Origin: an uncultured Bacteroidales bacterium
Lineage (GTDB): Bacteria > Bacteroidota > Bacteroidia > Bacteroidales > F082
NCBI GenBank assembly: GCA_937877465.1
Contig: CALFIT010000082.1
Location: 1 to 16,472, forward strand
Reading direction: 5' to 3'
Length of the DNA: 16,472 nucleotides
Program-made: the position numbers and the translations under genes
In this document: in pieces, positions 1 to 6,672 of the stretch
How the letters are laid out: each line of letters begins with the position of its first letter
How positions within the stretch are numbered: position 1 is the first letter of the stretch
Notes under the pieces: model-generated
The model's database searches: none
The model's input: the letters and a program-made list of their open reading frames with translations, nothing else
What the model was told of the DNA's origin: nothing

Positions 1-621
1 CTGAAAGAGAACGGCTACCGTCCCGAAATCTGCTTCACCTCCTACCTGAAGCGTGCCATCAAGACCTTGAACCTCGCCCTCGAAGCGATGGACATGGACT
101 GGCTGCCCGTCTACAAGAGCTGGCGGCTCAACGAGAAGTCGTATGGCCTGCTGCAAGGCTTGGACAAGAAGGCGACCGCCGAGAAATACGGCGACGAGCA
201 AGTGCGCCTGTGGCGCCGCGCCTTCGACGTGCGTCCGCCCGCGCTCGACATGAACGACCCCAAGAGTCCGCGCATGGACCCGCGCTATGCCGAGCTCACC
301 GACGAGCAGATTCCGCTCACCGAAGCTCTCTGCGACACCATCGAGCGTGTGATGCCTTACTACGAGAACAACATCATGAAGGCCTTCGAGACCCACGACC
401 AAGTGCTTGTGGTGGCCCACGGCAACAGCCTGCGCGGTGTGGTGAAGGTGCTGAAAGGCATGGGCAACGACGAAATCATCGCCTTCAACATCCCGACGGG
501 CATCCCTTACGTCTTCGAGTTCGACGACGACATGAAGCTCCAAAAGGACTTCTTCCTCGGCGACCCCGAAAAAGTGGCCGCGCTGATGGCCGCCGTCGCC
601 AACCAAGGCAAAGCGAAGTAA
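1..621 (+). CDS. gpmA: 2,3-bisphosphoglycerate-dependent phosphoglycerate mutase (5' truncated)
   Basis: Cytoplasmic glycolytic and gluconeogenic enzyme interconverting 3- and 2-phosphoglycerate through a phosphohistidine. The frame is open from base 1, giving 206 visible residues against about 250 for the family. Roughly 44 N-terminal residues, including the LVRHGES-type motif with the phosphorylated His, lie outside the window. Visible family blocks are FTSYLKRAIKT, the substrate block SWRLNEKSYGLLQG (the Glu matching E. coli Glu89 is visible residue 45), YGDEQVRLWRRAFDVRPP, VVAHGNSLRGVVK with the second catalytic His, and FNIPTGIPYVFEFD near the C-terminus. The TTG at 67 is internal, not a start. 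The gene converges on the outer-membrane barrel gene. Identification is firm from the motifs. Confidence 0.95.
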   Translation: MKENGYRPEICFTSYLKRAIKTLNLALEAMDMDWLPVYKSWRLNEKSYGLLQGLDKKATAEKYGDEQVRLWRRAFDVRPPALDMNDPKSPRMDPRYAELTDEQIPLTEALCDTIERVMPYYENNIMKAFETHDQVLVVAHGNSLRGVVKVLKGMGNDEIIAFNIPTGIPYVFEFDDDMKLQKDFFLGDPEKVAALMAAVANQGKAK

Positions 622-734
622 GTTGTCAGTTACCAGTTACCAGTTGTCAGTTACCAGTTGTCGGTTCGATTTAACTGCTAACTGACAACTGCAAACTGCA
701 AACTACTAACTGACAACTGCAAACTGCAAACTGC
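621..734. repeat. Intergenic word-repeat region with inverted arms between convergent genes
   Basis: The whole gap between gpmA and the barrel gene is built from short words. The left arm (621-666) repeats an 18-mer starting AGTTGTCAGTTACC at 621 and 642. The right arm (672-734) contains a perfect 27-bp direct repeat, 678-704 and 706-732, made of CTAACTGACAACTG plus two AAACTGC-like units. The left arm is largely the reverse complement of the right (CAGTTGTCAGTTA against TAACTGACAACTG), so transcripts from either side could fold into a long imperfect hairpin. A role in terminating both genes is inferred. There is no clean U-tract. Confidence 0.7.
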
Positions 735-2087
735 TTAGAAAACATAGTTGAACCCGACGAAGGCCTTCAGTTTCTCGCCATCGCGTTTGTCGAGGGCCTT
801 GCCCAAATCGACGGAAACGACTAAGTTGCGGTTCATGATGAGCTTGAGGCCAAGGCCGGCGCTGGTGTGGATGCCTTCTTTGTCGCCGCTGTAATACACC
901 GGTTCGGCATCGGGAAGCAGGTCGAGCAGGGCTTCCGCGTTCTTCATTTCTTCCTCGCGGAAAGGTTGTATCACCGCGCCCGCATCGAAGAAGGGATTCA
1001 AGGCCACTTGCCAGTTTTGGTTGATGAACTTGAAGCCCACGATGCGCCAACGCAGCTCCACATTGCCGAAAGCGAAGCCCTCGCCAAGCACGCCGTTGCG
1101 GTTGACGCCGCGCATGGTCACTGAGCCGCCCAAGCCCTCGGTGTACATCTTCTGGAAGAACATGGTGTTCAGGTTGTTGATCATGTACCAAGGCGTGTTG
1201 CCGACGATGCGGTGTTGCAATCCCAAACGATAGGCAAAGGTGAGCTTGTCGCGATAAACGGGGACATAATGCCGCCACAACACGGTCTCGCTCAGGTTGT
1301 TGTAGCCGTTGTTGCCGCCCAACCAGTCCGTGGAGCCTACAAAAGTGTATTCGGCATAGATGCCCCGCGTGGGGTCGCTGTTGTGGTCGCGACTGTCGTA
1401 CACCACGCCGAGGCGCAGTTGCGTGGTGCTGCCGCCCTGTGCTTCGTCCTCCTTGATGATGCCAGCGTTCTTATAGTTTTCGTACAAAGTCACTTGGCCT
1501 TCATATCCTTCCAAGTTGATACGGTCGACTTTGGTGTTGTAATAGGCCAAGCCCGCCGTCCAATAGAGGTTCGGGACATTGAAGAACGGCCTTTGCATAC
1601 TGCCCACAAAGCGGAATTGGTTGCGGTTGATGAAGTGGTAGCCGCTCTTGACGTCTTCAAGGCTCGCGTATGGGTCGAAAGTGCTGGCTTCGAAGCCGTT
1701 GAAGCCGAAGAACTCGTATTTCTTGGCGTAGAAATAGGTCACGTCGAAGAAGAGTTTCGTGTTTTTGACGACATACGGGAGGTCGCTATAGAAACGGAAC
1801 ACGCCCGAGCCTTTCGTGTAGCGCGAGGCCTCCACGTTGAACTTGTAGTTATATCGCGGATAGCGTGAGCCGTCGCCGTAGTTGAAGATGTCGCAGCACA
1901 CGCCGTACTGGAAGCCCAGGTCGGCATCGTAGCCCACCACGGGCAGCGGGCCGAAGTTCCAGCCTTTCTTGATGATTTCGCCCTTTTCGTTGTAGGTCTT
2001 TTCTTTCTTGGCTTTCTTGGGTTTGTCTTGCGCAAAACCGCCCACCGCCAACAGCAGGGCGAGCATGAGGAGGAGATGTTTTTTCAT
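735..2087 (-). CDS. BamA/TamA-like (Omp85-type) outer membrane beta-barrel protein
   Basis: Predicted 450-residue outer-membrane protein. Residues 1-20 (MKKHLLLMLALLLAVGGFAQ) form a Sec signal peptide, followed by a Lys-rich linker (DKPKKAKKEK). From residue 45 on, alternating aromatic/polar strands such as GPLPVVGYDADLGFQYG, AGLAYYNTKVDR and LRLGVVYDSRDHNSDPTRG indicate a 16-strand-type surface-antigen/Omp85 barrel. It ends FVGFNYVF, with the terminal Phe expected for BAM substrates. The length leaves no room for POTRA domains, so it is a barrel-only member and not BamA itself. An in-frame start 57 nt upstream (2144) is rejected because the signal peptide begins at 2087 and the promoter lies between the two. 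The substrate is unknown. A generic porin-like role cannot be excluded. Confidence 0.8.
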   Translation of the reverse strand: MKKHLLLMLALLLAVGGFAQDKPKKAKKEKTYNEKGEIIKKGWNFGPLPVVGYDADLGFQYGVCCDIFNYGDGSRYPRYNYKFNVEASRYTKGSGVFRFYSDLPYVVKNTKLFFDVTYFYAKKYEFFGFNGFEASTFDPYASLEDVKSGYHFINRNQFRFVGSMQRPFFNVPNLYWTAGLAYYNTKVDRINLEGYEGQVTLYENYKNAGIIKEDEAQGGSTTQLRLGVVYDSRDHNSDPTRGIYAEYTFVGSTDWLGGNNGYNNLSETVLWRHYVPVYRDKLTFAYRLGLQHRIVGNTPWYMINNLNTMFFQKMYTEGLGGSVTMRGVNRNGVLGEGFAFGNVELRWRIVGFKFINQNWQVALNPFFDAGAVIQPFREEEMKNAEALLDLLPDAEPVYYSGDKEGIHTSAGLGLKLIMNRNLVVSVDLGKALDKRDGEKLKAFVGFNYVF

Positions 2088-2111
2088 AATTGTTTCATTT
2101 GATGTAATTTG

Positions 2112-2141
2112 CAAAAATAGGTTTTTTATGCAAGCCTCAAA
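2112..2141 (-). promoter_or_regulatory. Bacteroidota-type promoter of the outer-membrane barrel gene
   Basis: Read on the minus strand, TTTG (2141-2138) lies 18 nt from TATTTTTG (2119-2112), matching the -33 TTTG / -7 TAnnTTTG pattern of the Bacteroidota primary sigma factor. The -7 box is 24 nt upstream of the ATG at 2087. It is divergent from the mntP promoter. Confidence 0.6.
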
Positions 2142-2152
2142 CAAAATTGTGC

Positions 2153-2160
2153 TATTTTTG
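2153..2160 (+). promoter_or_regulatory. -7 promoter box of mntP
   Basis: TATTTTTG fits TAnnTTTG and ends 22 nt before the mntP ATG. No clear -33 TTTG is visible. No manganese (yybP-ykoY) riboswitch fits in the short 95-nt divergent gap. Confidence 0.5.
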
Positions 2161-2182
2161 CACCCTAACTCAAAATACAGAT

Positions 2183-2752
2183 ATGACTTTCATTGAACTG
2201 CTGCTGATTGCCATCGGCCTTTCGATGGATGCCTTCTCGGTGTCTGTCTGCAAAGGCTTGACCACCAAGCGTTTCTCGTGGCGCATGGCCTTGACCTGCG
2301 GCCTGTGGTTTGGCTTCTTCCAAGCCTTGATGCCCGTCATCGGCTATTTCTTGGGCGTTCAGTTCCAGCATCTTATCGAATCCATCGACCACTGGATTGC
2401 CTTTGGCTTGCTCCTGCTGATTGGCGCCAACATGATTCGCGAGGCCTTGTCGAAAGGCGACGGTCACGAGCACAACGGCGCACTCGACATGAAGACGATG
2501 TTCCTCTTGGCCATCGCCACCAGCATCGACGCTTTGGCGGTGGGCGTTTCGTTTGCCTGCATCCAAGTGGAGCTGTGGTCGTCGGTGGCGGTCATTGGCT
2601 TGACGACCTTTGTTTTCTCGGTTTTGGGCGTGAAAATCGGCAATGTCTTCGGCGCAAAGTTTGAGAAATCGGCTGGCATTTTAGGTGGCATCATATTGAT
2701 TATCATAGGATTGAAGATATTGTTGGAACATTTGGGCGTGCTGTCTTTTTGA
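2183..2752 (+). CDS. mntP: MntP manganese efflux pump
   Basis: Inner-membrane exporter of Mn(II), 189 residues, the usual size of MntP/YebN (188 in E. coli). It has six hydrophobic segments arranged as two similar halves. The family Asp-containing helices are both present: GLSMDAFSVSVCKG (Asp16, same position as in E. coli) and ATSIDALAVGVSF (Asp116). A loop with HEH and Asp residues (GDGHEHNGALD) precedes the second half, and the end GGIILIIIGLKILLEHLG is typical. The ATG at 2183 is chosen because it gives the canonical N-terminus; the upstream in-frame ATG at 2147 would overlap the promoter. It is transcribed away from the barrel gene and followed by tRNA-Pro. Confidence 0.93.
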   Translation: MTFIELLLIAIGLSMDAFSVSVCKGLTTKRFSWRMALTCGLWFGFFQALMPVIGYFLGVQFQHLIESIDHWIAFGLLLLIGANMIREALSKGDGHEHNGALDMKTMFLLAIATSIDALAVGVSFACIQVELWSSVAVIGLTTFVFSVLGVKIGNVFGAKFEKSAGILGGIILIIIGLKILLEHLGVLSF

Positions 2753-2804
2753 CATGGGCGAAAAAAACTGACCCATAAATGGCACACCATATCAAAATAA
2801 TGTG

Positions 2805-2812
2805 TAATTTTG
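2805..2812 (+). promoter_or_regulatory. -7 promoter box for tRNA-Pro
   Basis: TAATTTTG matches TAnnTTTG and lies 15 nt before the first acceptor-stem base, a suitable distance for the tRNA 5' leader. No convincing -33 element is seen. Confidence 0.45.
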
Positions 2813-2827
2813 CAGCGCAAAACGGTT

Positions 2828-2901
2828 CGGGATGTAGCGCAGCCCGGTAGCGCGCTTCGTTCGGGACGAAGAGGCCGCAAGTTCGAATCTTGTCATCCCG
2901 A
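2828..2901 (+). tRNA. tRNA-Pro (anticodon CGG)
   Basis: A complete cloverleaf of 74 nt was folded by eye. The acceptor stem CGGGATG (2828-2834) pairs with CATCCCG (2894-2900). The D stem is GCGC/GCGC. The anticodon stem CTTCG/CGAAG encloses loop TTCGGGA, giving anticodon CGG (2862-2864). The T stem GCAAG/CTTGT encloses TTCGAAT. The discriminator is A2901. CCA is not encoded, as usual in Bacteroidota. It reads CCG proline codons. Confidence 0.95.
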
Positions 2902-2912
2902 CTTTGTCAAAG

Positions 2913-2940
2913 CCAGCTTGAGTTTCAGGCTGGTTTTTTT
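2913..2940 (+). terminator. Rho-independent terminator after tRNA-Pro
   Basis: A 9-bp stem, CCAGCTTGA (2913-2921) with TCAGGCTGG (2925-2933) and one G-T wobble, has a 3-nt GTT loop. It is followed directly by seven T residues (2934-2940). This is the clearest intrinsic terminator in the window. Confidence 0.85.
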
Positions 2941-2965
2941 AATGCGAGGCTTTTCTGCCGCTTTG

Positions 2966-3043
2966 CGTCATTGCGAGGAGGAACGACGAAGCAATCCAGG
3001 TCAAGAGCTTTTTATCTGGACTGCTTCGTGCCTCGCAGTGACG
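2966..3043. repeat. CGTCATTGCGAGG-type dispersed palindromic repeat, full copy
   Basis: Left arm 2966-2999 starts CGTCATTGCGAGG and ends GAAGCAATCCAG. Right arm 3016-3043 is its imperfect reverse complement (CTGGACTGCTTCGTG...CTCGCAGTGACG), separated by 16 nt including a T-run. It could form a long hairpin. Related sequence recurs at 4313-4348. Short palindromic repeats of this type are known as dispersed, non-coding repeats in many bacterial genomes; that wider statement is from memory, not tested here. Confidence 0.75.
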
Positions 3044-3075
3044 CGAAGCGACGACGAGTCTGAAACAAATAAGGT

Positions 3076-4311
3076 ATGAAGCAGAACATCGAAATCATGG
3101 CTCCAGTGGGCTCCTACGAAGCCTTGGCAGCCGCCATACAAGCCGGTGCTGGCAGCGTCTATTTCGGCATCGGCAAACTCAACATGCGCTCACGCTCGGC
3201 GAAGAACTTCACCCTCGACGACCTGCGCCAAATCGCCGAAACCTGCAACGAAAACGGCGTAAAGAGCTATGTCACAGTAAATACGGTCATCTATGACGAG
3301 GAAATGGAGGAGATGCGCCAGCTGCTTGACGCGATTAAGGCCAACGGCATCTCGGCCATCATCGCCTCCGACCAAAGCGTCATCCAATACGCCCGAAAAA
3401 TCGGCATCGAGGTCCACATGTCGACGCAATGCAACATCACCAATTTGGAGGCCGTGCGCTACTATTCCAAGTTCGCCGACGTGATGGTGACCGCCCGCGA
3501 GCTGAACATCGACCAAGTGCGGCACATCACCGAGCAGATTGAGAAACAGCAGATTCGCGGGCCAAAGGGCGACTTGGTGCGCATCGAGGTGTTTTGCCAC
3601 GGGGCGTTGTGCATGGCCATTTCGGGCAAATGCAACCTGAGCCAGGACCTCTACAACTCCTCTTCTAACCGTGGCGCCTGCCTGCAACTGTGCAGACGCA
3701 GTTACGACGTGCGCGAACGCGAGGAAGGCTACGAACTGATGCTCGACAACGAATACATTATGTCGCCCAAAGACTTGTGTACGTTGCCTTTCTTGGACAA
3801 GGTTTTGGATGCTGGAGTAGAAGTTTTGAAAATCGAAGGGCGGGGTCGCTCGCCGGAATATACCAAGGTGACGGTGCAGGTCTATAGCGAGGCCATACAA
3901 GCCATCAGGGAAGGCACATTTACGCAAGAAAGAATCGATGCTTGGATGGAGCGGCTGAAAAGCGTCTATAACCGTGGTTTTTGGGACGGCTATTATTTGG
4001 GTCGGAGGACTTTCGAGTGGTCGGAGAAATACGGCTCACAAGCCACCCAGACCAAGGAATACATCGGGCTTGTCACCAACTATTACAGCAAGTTGGGCGT
4101 GGCCGAAATCCGCATGGACAGCGGCGAACTCAGCCTCGGCGACCCAATTATGGTCATCGGCCCGACGACGGGCGTCTACGAGGACACGCTCAGCGAAATC
4201 CGCGTCGATCTGGACAATGTCGAAAAGACCGCCAAGGGCGAGTTGTGCTCCATTCCCGTGAAGTCGTTGGTGCGGCGCGGGGACAAAATCTATAAGGTAG
4301 TTAATAATTGA
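3076..4311 (+). CDS. U32-family protein, TrhP (YegQ)-like tRNA hydroxylation factor
   Basis: 411 residues. The U32 signature is intact at residues 171-189 (EVFCHGALCMAISGKCNLS). Downstream RGACLQLCRRSY supplies two more cysteines, so Cys179, Cys186, Cys202 and Cys206 could form a metal or Fe-S site (inferred). The N-terminal MAPVGSYEALAAAIQAGAGSVYFG and the TIM-barrel-like pattern are typical. The length fits TrhP (prephenate-dependent 5-hydroxyuridine formation at tRNA wobble U34) better than the longer 23S rRNA enzyme RlhA. The historical name 'peptidase' comes from early collagenase reports and is probably misleading. The ATG at 3076 follows a short A/G-rich leader. The gene lies between two copies of the CGTCATTGCGAGG repeat, 55 nt before the histidinol phosphatase gene. 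Confidence 0.8.
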   Translation: MKQNIEIMAPVGSYEALAAAIQAGAGSVYFGIGKLNMRSRSAKNFTLDDLRQIAETCNENGVKSYVTVNTVIYDEEMEEMRQLLDAIKANGISAIIASDQSVIQYARKIGIEVHMSTQCNITNLEAVRYYSKFADVMVTARELNIDQVRHITEQIEKQQIRGPKGDLVRIEVFCHGALCMAISGKCNLSQDLYNSSSNRGACLQLCRRSYDVREREEGYELMLDNEYIMSPKDLCTLPFLDKVLDAGVEVLKIEGRGRSPEYTKVTVQVYSEAIQAIREGTFTQERIDAWMERLKSVYNRGFWDGYYLGRRTFEWSEKYGSQATQTKEYIGLVTNYYSKLGVAEIRMDSGELSLGDPIMVIGPTTGVYEDTLSEIRVDLDNVEKTAKGELCSIPVKSLVRRGDKIYKVVNN

Positions 4312-4312
4312 C

Positions 4313-4348
4313 ACGCTTCGCGTCATTGCGAGGAACGAAGCAATCCAG
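4313..4348. repeat. CGTCATTGCGAGG-type repeat, half copy
   Basis: The sequence CGCTTCG leads into CGTCATTGCGAGGAACGAAG (4321-4340) and CAATCCAG (4341-4348). It matches the left arm at 2966-2999, minus a few bases in the middle. No right arm follows, so it is a solo half-element filling the gap between the U32 and PHP genes. Confidence 0.75.
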
Positions 4349-4366
4349 AAAAATGACTATTTGACT

Positions 4367-5215
4367 ATGCAAAACTTCAACCTACATACCCACAGCATTT
4401 ACAGCGACGGCAAGTCGCAGCCGCGCGAAATCGTGGAAGAGGCTGTCCGTCAGGGCTTGACAACACTCGGCTTCTCGGAGCACAGCCCTCTGCCTTTCGA
4501 CAACAATTTCTCCGTCAAGGCCGCCGACATGCCGCGTTATGTGGCCGAAATCGCCCAGTTGAAAGCAGAATTCAAAGACAAAATCGACCTTTACTGCGCC
4601 TTGGAAGCTGATTACGTCACAGGCGTTTCGGAGCCTTTCGCCGTGACCAAGGAGAAGTATCACCTTGATTATCTGATTGGTGGGGTGCATTTGGTGGGAC
4701 AATCCGCCAATCCTGATGAAATCTGGTTCATCGACGGGCCGAAGTGGGAGGTCTACGACGAAGGCTTGCAAAAGTTCTTCGATGGCGACATCCGTCGGGC
4801 CGTGCGCCGATTCTATGAGCAGTCGAACGAAATGATTGAAAACGAGCAGTTTGACATCATCGCCCATTTCGACAAAATCAAGATGCACAACCGCGAAAGG
4901 TATTTCCACGAAGACGAGCCTTGGTACCGCAAACTCGCCCTCGAAACCCTCGACCTCATTCGCGAGAAAGGTCTCGTGATGGAGGTGAACACGCGCGGCA
5001 TCTACAAGAAACGCTACAACGGCTTCTATCCCTCGCCTTGGCTGATGGAGGAGGCATGCAAGATGGGCGTTCCCGCCATCATCTCCGCTGATGCGCACCA
5101 CTTCAGCGAAATCACCTTGGAGTTTGCCGCCGCCGAGGAAGCCCTGCGCAAGGCTGGCTATCGCAATGTGGTGAATTTCAAGAATGGGCAATGGGTTGAA
5201 GTGGCGATTTCTTGA
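4367..5215 (+). CDS. hisK: PHP-domain histidinol-phosphatase (HisK/HisJ type)
   Basis: 282-residue metal-dependent phosphatase of the PHP superfamily, likely removing phosphate from L-histidinol phosphate in the penultimate part of histidine synthesis. Metal-ligand motifs are in order: HTHS (His7, His9), SDG (Asp14), SEHSPLP (His39), ALEADY (Glu80), GGVHLV (His108), IIAHFDKIK, and near the C-terminus SADAHH. The ATG at 4367 is preferred over TTG at 4361, two codons upstream. No other his gene is nearby, so the substrate assignment rests on family resemblance and another phosphoester is possible. It is probably co-transcribed with the U32 gene. Its stop TGA forms part of the left 70-bp direct repeat that precedes ATPase 1. 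Confidence 0.82.
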   Translation: MQNFNLHTHSIYSDGKSQPREIVEEAVRQGLTTLGFSEHSPLPFDNNFSVKAADMPRYVAEIAQLKAEFKDKIDLYCALEADYVTGVSEPFAVTKEKYHLDYLIGGVHLVGQSANPDEIWFIDGPKWEVYDEGLQKFFDGDIRRAVRRFYEQSNEMIENEQFDIIAHFDKIKMHNRERYFHEDEPWYRKLALETLDLIREKGLVMEVNTRGIYKKRYNGFYPSPWLMEEACKMGVPAIISADAHHFSEITLEFAAAEEALRKAGYRNVVNFKNGQWVEVAIS

Positions 5216-5277
5216 AAAATATGCATCTTCACCTCAAAAAAGTGCCAAAAAATATGCATTATTTTTGCATATTTTTC
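5208..5277. repeat. Left 70-bp direct repeat flanking ATPase 1
   Basis: It matches 6603-6672 at about 63 of 70 positions. It begins with the last codons and TGA of hisK (TTTCTTGA) and contains AAAAATATGCA at 5215 and 5248, exactly 33 nt apart, separated by a CCTCAAAAAAGTGCC block. It ends with a perfect 11-bp inverted repeat, AAAAATATGCA (5248-5258) and TGCATATTTTT (5266-5276). The A-tract/stem/T-tract layout could terminate transcription from either side, and the inverted repeat is also operator-like. It ends just before the ATPase promoter box. Confidence 0.85.
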
Positions 5278-5285
5278 TAATTTTG
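5260..5285 (+). promoter_or_regulatory. Promoter boxes for ATPase 1
   Basis: Two TAnnTTTG matches lie in tandem: TATTTTTG (5260-5267), inside the inverted repeat, and TAATTTTG (5278-5285), just downstream of it. The second box ends 23 nt before the ATG at 5309, the same distance as in ATPase 2. No clear -33 TTTG is visible. Overlap with the inverted repeat suggests repression by a bound protein (inference). Confidence 0.5.
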
Positions 5286-5308
5286 CAGTTTCTCAACACT
5301 TTAAGAAG

Positions 5309-6610
5309 ATGCTAAAAAGAAAGATGACAGACCACCTTTTGGAGTGGAAAAACACCAAAGACAAGGAATGTTTGCTCGTAAAAGGGGCGAGGCAAATCGG
5401 GAAAACCTTTATCATTGAGGACTTTGCGCGAAAGCATTACAAACATTTCGTGGAAATCAATTTTGAGCAACACCCCGAAATGAAAGCCATTTTCGACGGA
5501 AGCCTCTCCGTTCCCGAACTGATTCAAAGAATCACTTTGTACCTGCCAGATGCAGAGTTTGTGCCGAATGAAACGCTGCTCTTCTTGGACGAGATTCAAT
5601 CCTGTCCACAGGCTCGCACTTCGCTGAAATTCTGGGCAATAGACAATCAATATGATGTGATTGCCACTGGTTCACTTTTGGGCATTAATTATAAAGAGGT
5701 GTCGTCGTATCCCGTTGGCTATGAGCGACAGATGGATATGTTTTCGCTTGATTTTGAGGAGTTTTTGTGGGCGTTGGGTGTCAGGGAAAACTTAATTGAC
5801 GGTTTGCGTGGACATTTCATTTCGGGTGAAGCTATTGATTCGGTGATTCATGAAAAGATGATGACCTATCTGCGTGAGTATATGGCAGTTGGTGGTATGC
5901 CAGCGGTAGTCAACAAGTTTATTGAGACGCACAATTTCAACCTTGTCCATTCTGAACAAAGCAAAATATTGGCAGACTATTTGAATGACATTGCCAAGTA
6001 CGCTCCAACTGCCGACAAGCCCAAGGCACGCAACTGCTATCTTTCCATTCCTTCGCAATTGGCAAAGGAAAACACAAAATTCCAGTATTCGGTGGTGGAA
6101 AAGAAAGGTACGGCACGGAAGTTCGCCAACAGCCTCGACTGGCTGCGCGATGCCAATCTGATTGCCTTTTGCCACAATGTCTCCACGGTGGAGTTCCCTT
6201 TGGCAGCATACGCCAAGCCCGACCAATTTCGGATTTATGTTTCCGATATTGGTTTGTTGGTTGCAATGTATGGCTTCGAGATGAAACGTGCCATTGTTGA
6301 CGACACCCTGTCAGGCCATGCCAAAGGTGGTATTTATGAAAACCTAATGGCGGATTTCCTGCTGAAAAAGGGCTTGCCGTTGTATTATTACTGCAAGGAA
6401 AACAACTCGGTGGAGGTTGAGTTTCTCATCGAGCGCAATGCAAAACCGGTGCCCATCGAAGTGAAATCCAAACGAGGAACGACCACTTCGCTGAATACCG
6501 TTTTGGACAAACCCAACATCGAAATGGGCTATAAATTTGGCTCTGGCAATGTGGGTATTGAGGGCAAAAAAACAACATTGCCACTGTTTATGGCAATGTT
6601 TGTTTCGTGA
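5309..6610 (+). CDS. AAA-type ATPase with C-terminal DUF4143 domain (ATPase 1)
   Basis: 433 residues. Walker A is GARQIGKT (26-33), Walker B LLFLDEIQ (90-97), and a sensor-like ATGSLLG segment lies near 120. The middle block SVIHEKMMTYLREYMAVGGMPAVV and the C-terminal DUF4143 region are typical of the large 'ATP-binding protein' family expanded in Bacteroidota and archaea; its cellular role is not established. The C-terminus has a PD-(D/E)XK-like pattern, VEVEFLIE (Glu371) then PIEVKSK (Glu384, Lys386). The first acidic residue is Glu instead of the usual Asp, so nuclease activity is doubtful. It is AT-richer than its neighbours and flanked by 70-bp direct repeats, suggesting acquisition as a cassette between hisK and purC. 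It is a paralogue of ATPase 2. Confidence 0.88.
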   Translation: MLKRKMTDHLLEWKNTKDKECLLVKGARQIGKTFIIEDFARKHYKHFVEINFEQHPEMKAIFDGSLSVPELIQRITLYLPDAEFVPNETLLFLDEIQSCPQARTSLKFWAIDNQYDVIATGSLLGINYKEVSSYPVGYERQMDMFSLDFEEFLWALGVRENLIDGLRGHFISGEAIDSVIHEKMMTYLREYMAVGGMPAVVNKFIETHNFNLVHSEQSKILADYLNDIAKYAPTADKPKARNCYLSIPSQLAKENTKFQYSVVEKKGTARKFANSLDWLRDANLIAFCHNVSTVEFPLAAYAKPDQFRIYVSDIGLLVAMYGFEMKRAIVDDTLSGHAKGGIYENLMADFLLKKGLPLYYYCKENNSVEVEFLIERNAKPVPIEVKSKRGTTTSLNTVLDKPNIEMGYKFGSGNVGIEGKKTTLPLFMAMFVS

Positions 6611-6672
6611 AAAATATGCATTTCTACCCCCAAAAAGTGCCGAAAAATATGCATTATTTTTGCATATTTTTC
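6603..6672. repeat. Right 70-bp direct repeat flanking ATPase 1
   Basis: Second copy of 5208-5277. It starts in the final codons of ATPase 1 (TTTCGTGA; the TGA is its stop) and ends inside the purC stop codon (6671-6673, minus strand). AAAAATATGCA recurs at 6610 and 6643, again 33 nt apart. The inverted repeat is AAAAATATGCA (6643-6653) with TGCATATTTTT (6661-6671). It fills the entire gap between two convergent genes and probably serves as a bidirectional terminator. It also carries an orphan TATTTTTG box (6655-6662) pointing antisense into purC. Confidence 0.85.

Noticed and set aside
2088..2144. Longer start for the outer-membrane barrel gene at 2144
   Set aside because: It would place 19 residues before a canonical signal peptide and run through the TTTG/TAnnTTTG promoter.
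2088..2182. Manganese riboswitch upstream of mntP
   Set aside because: Only 22 nt separate the promoter box from the ATG; no yybP-ykoY fold can fit.
2753..2785. Terminator after mntP (ATGGG ... CCCAT)
   Set aside because: Only a 5-bp stem with a 13-nt loop and no T-tract; too weak to call.
5309..6610. ATPase 1 as part of a toxin-antitoxin or defence operon
   Set aside because: It is a single gene between terminator-like repeats with no partner gene; naming a defence role would be speculation.
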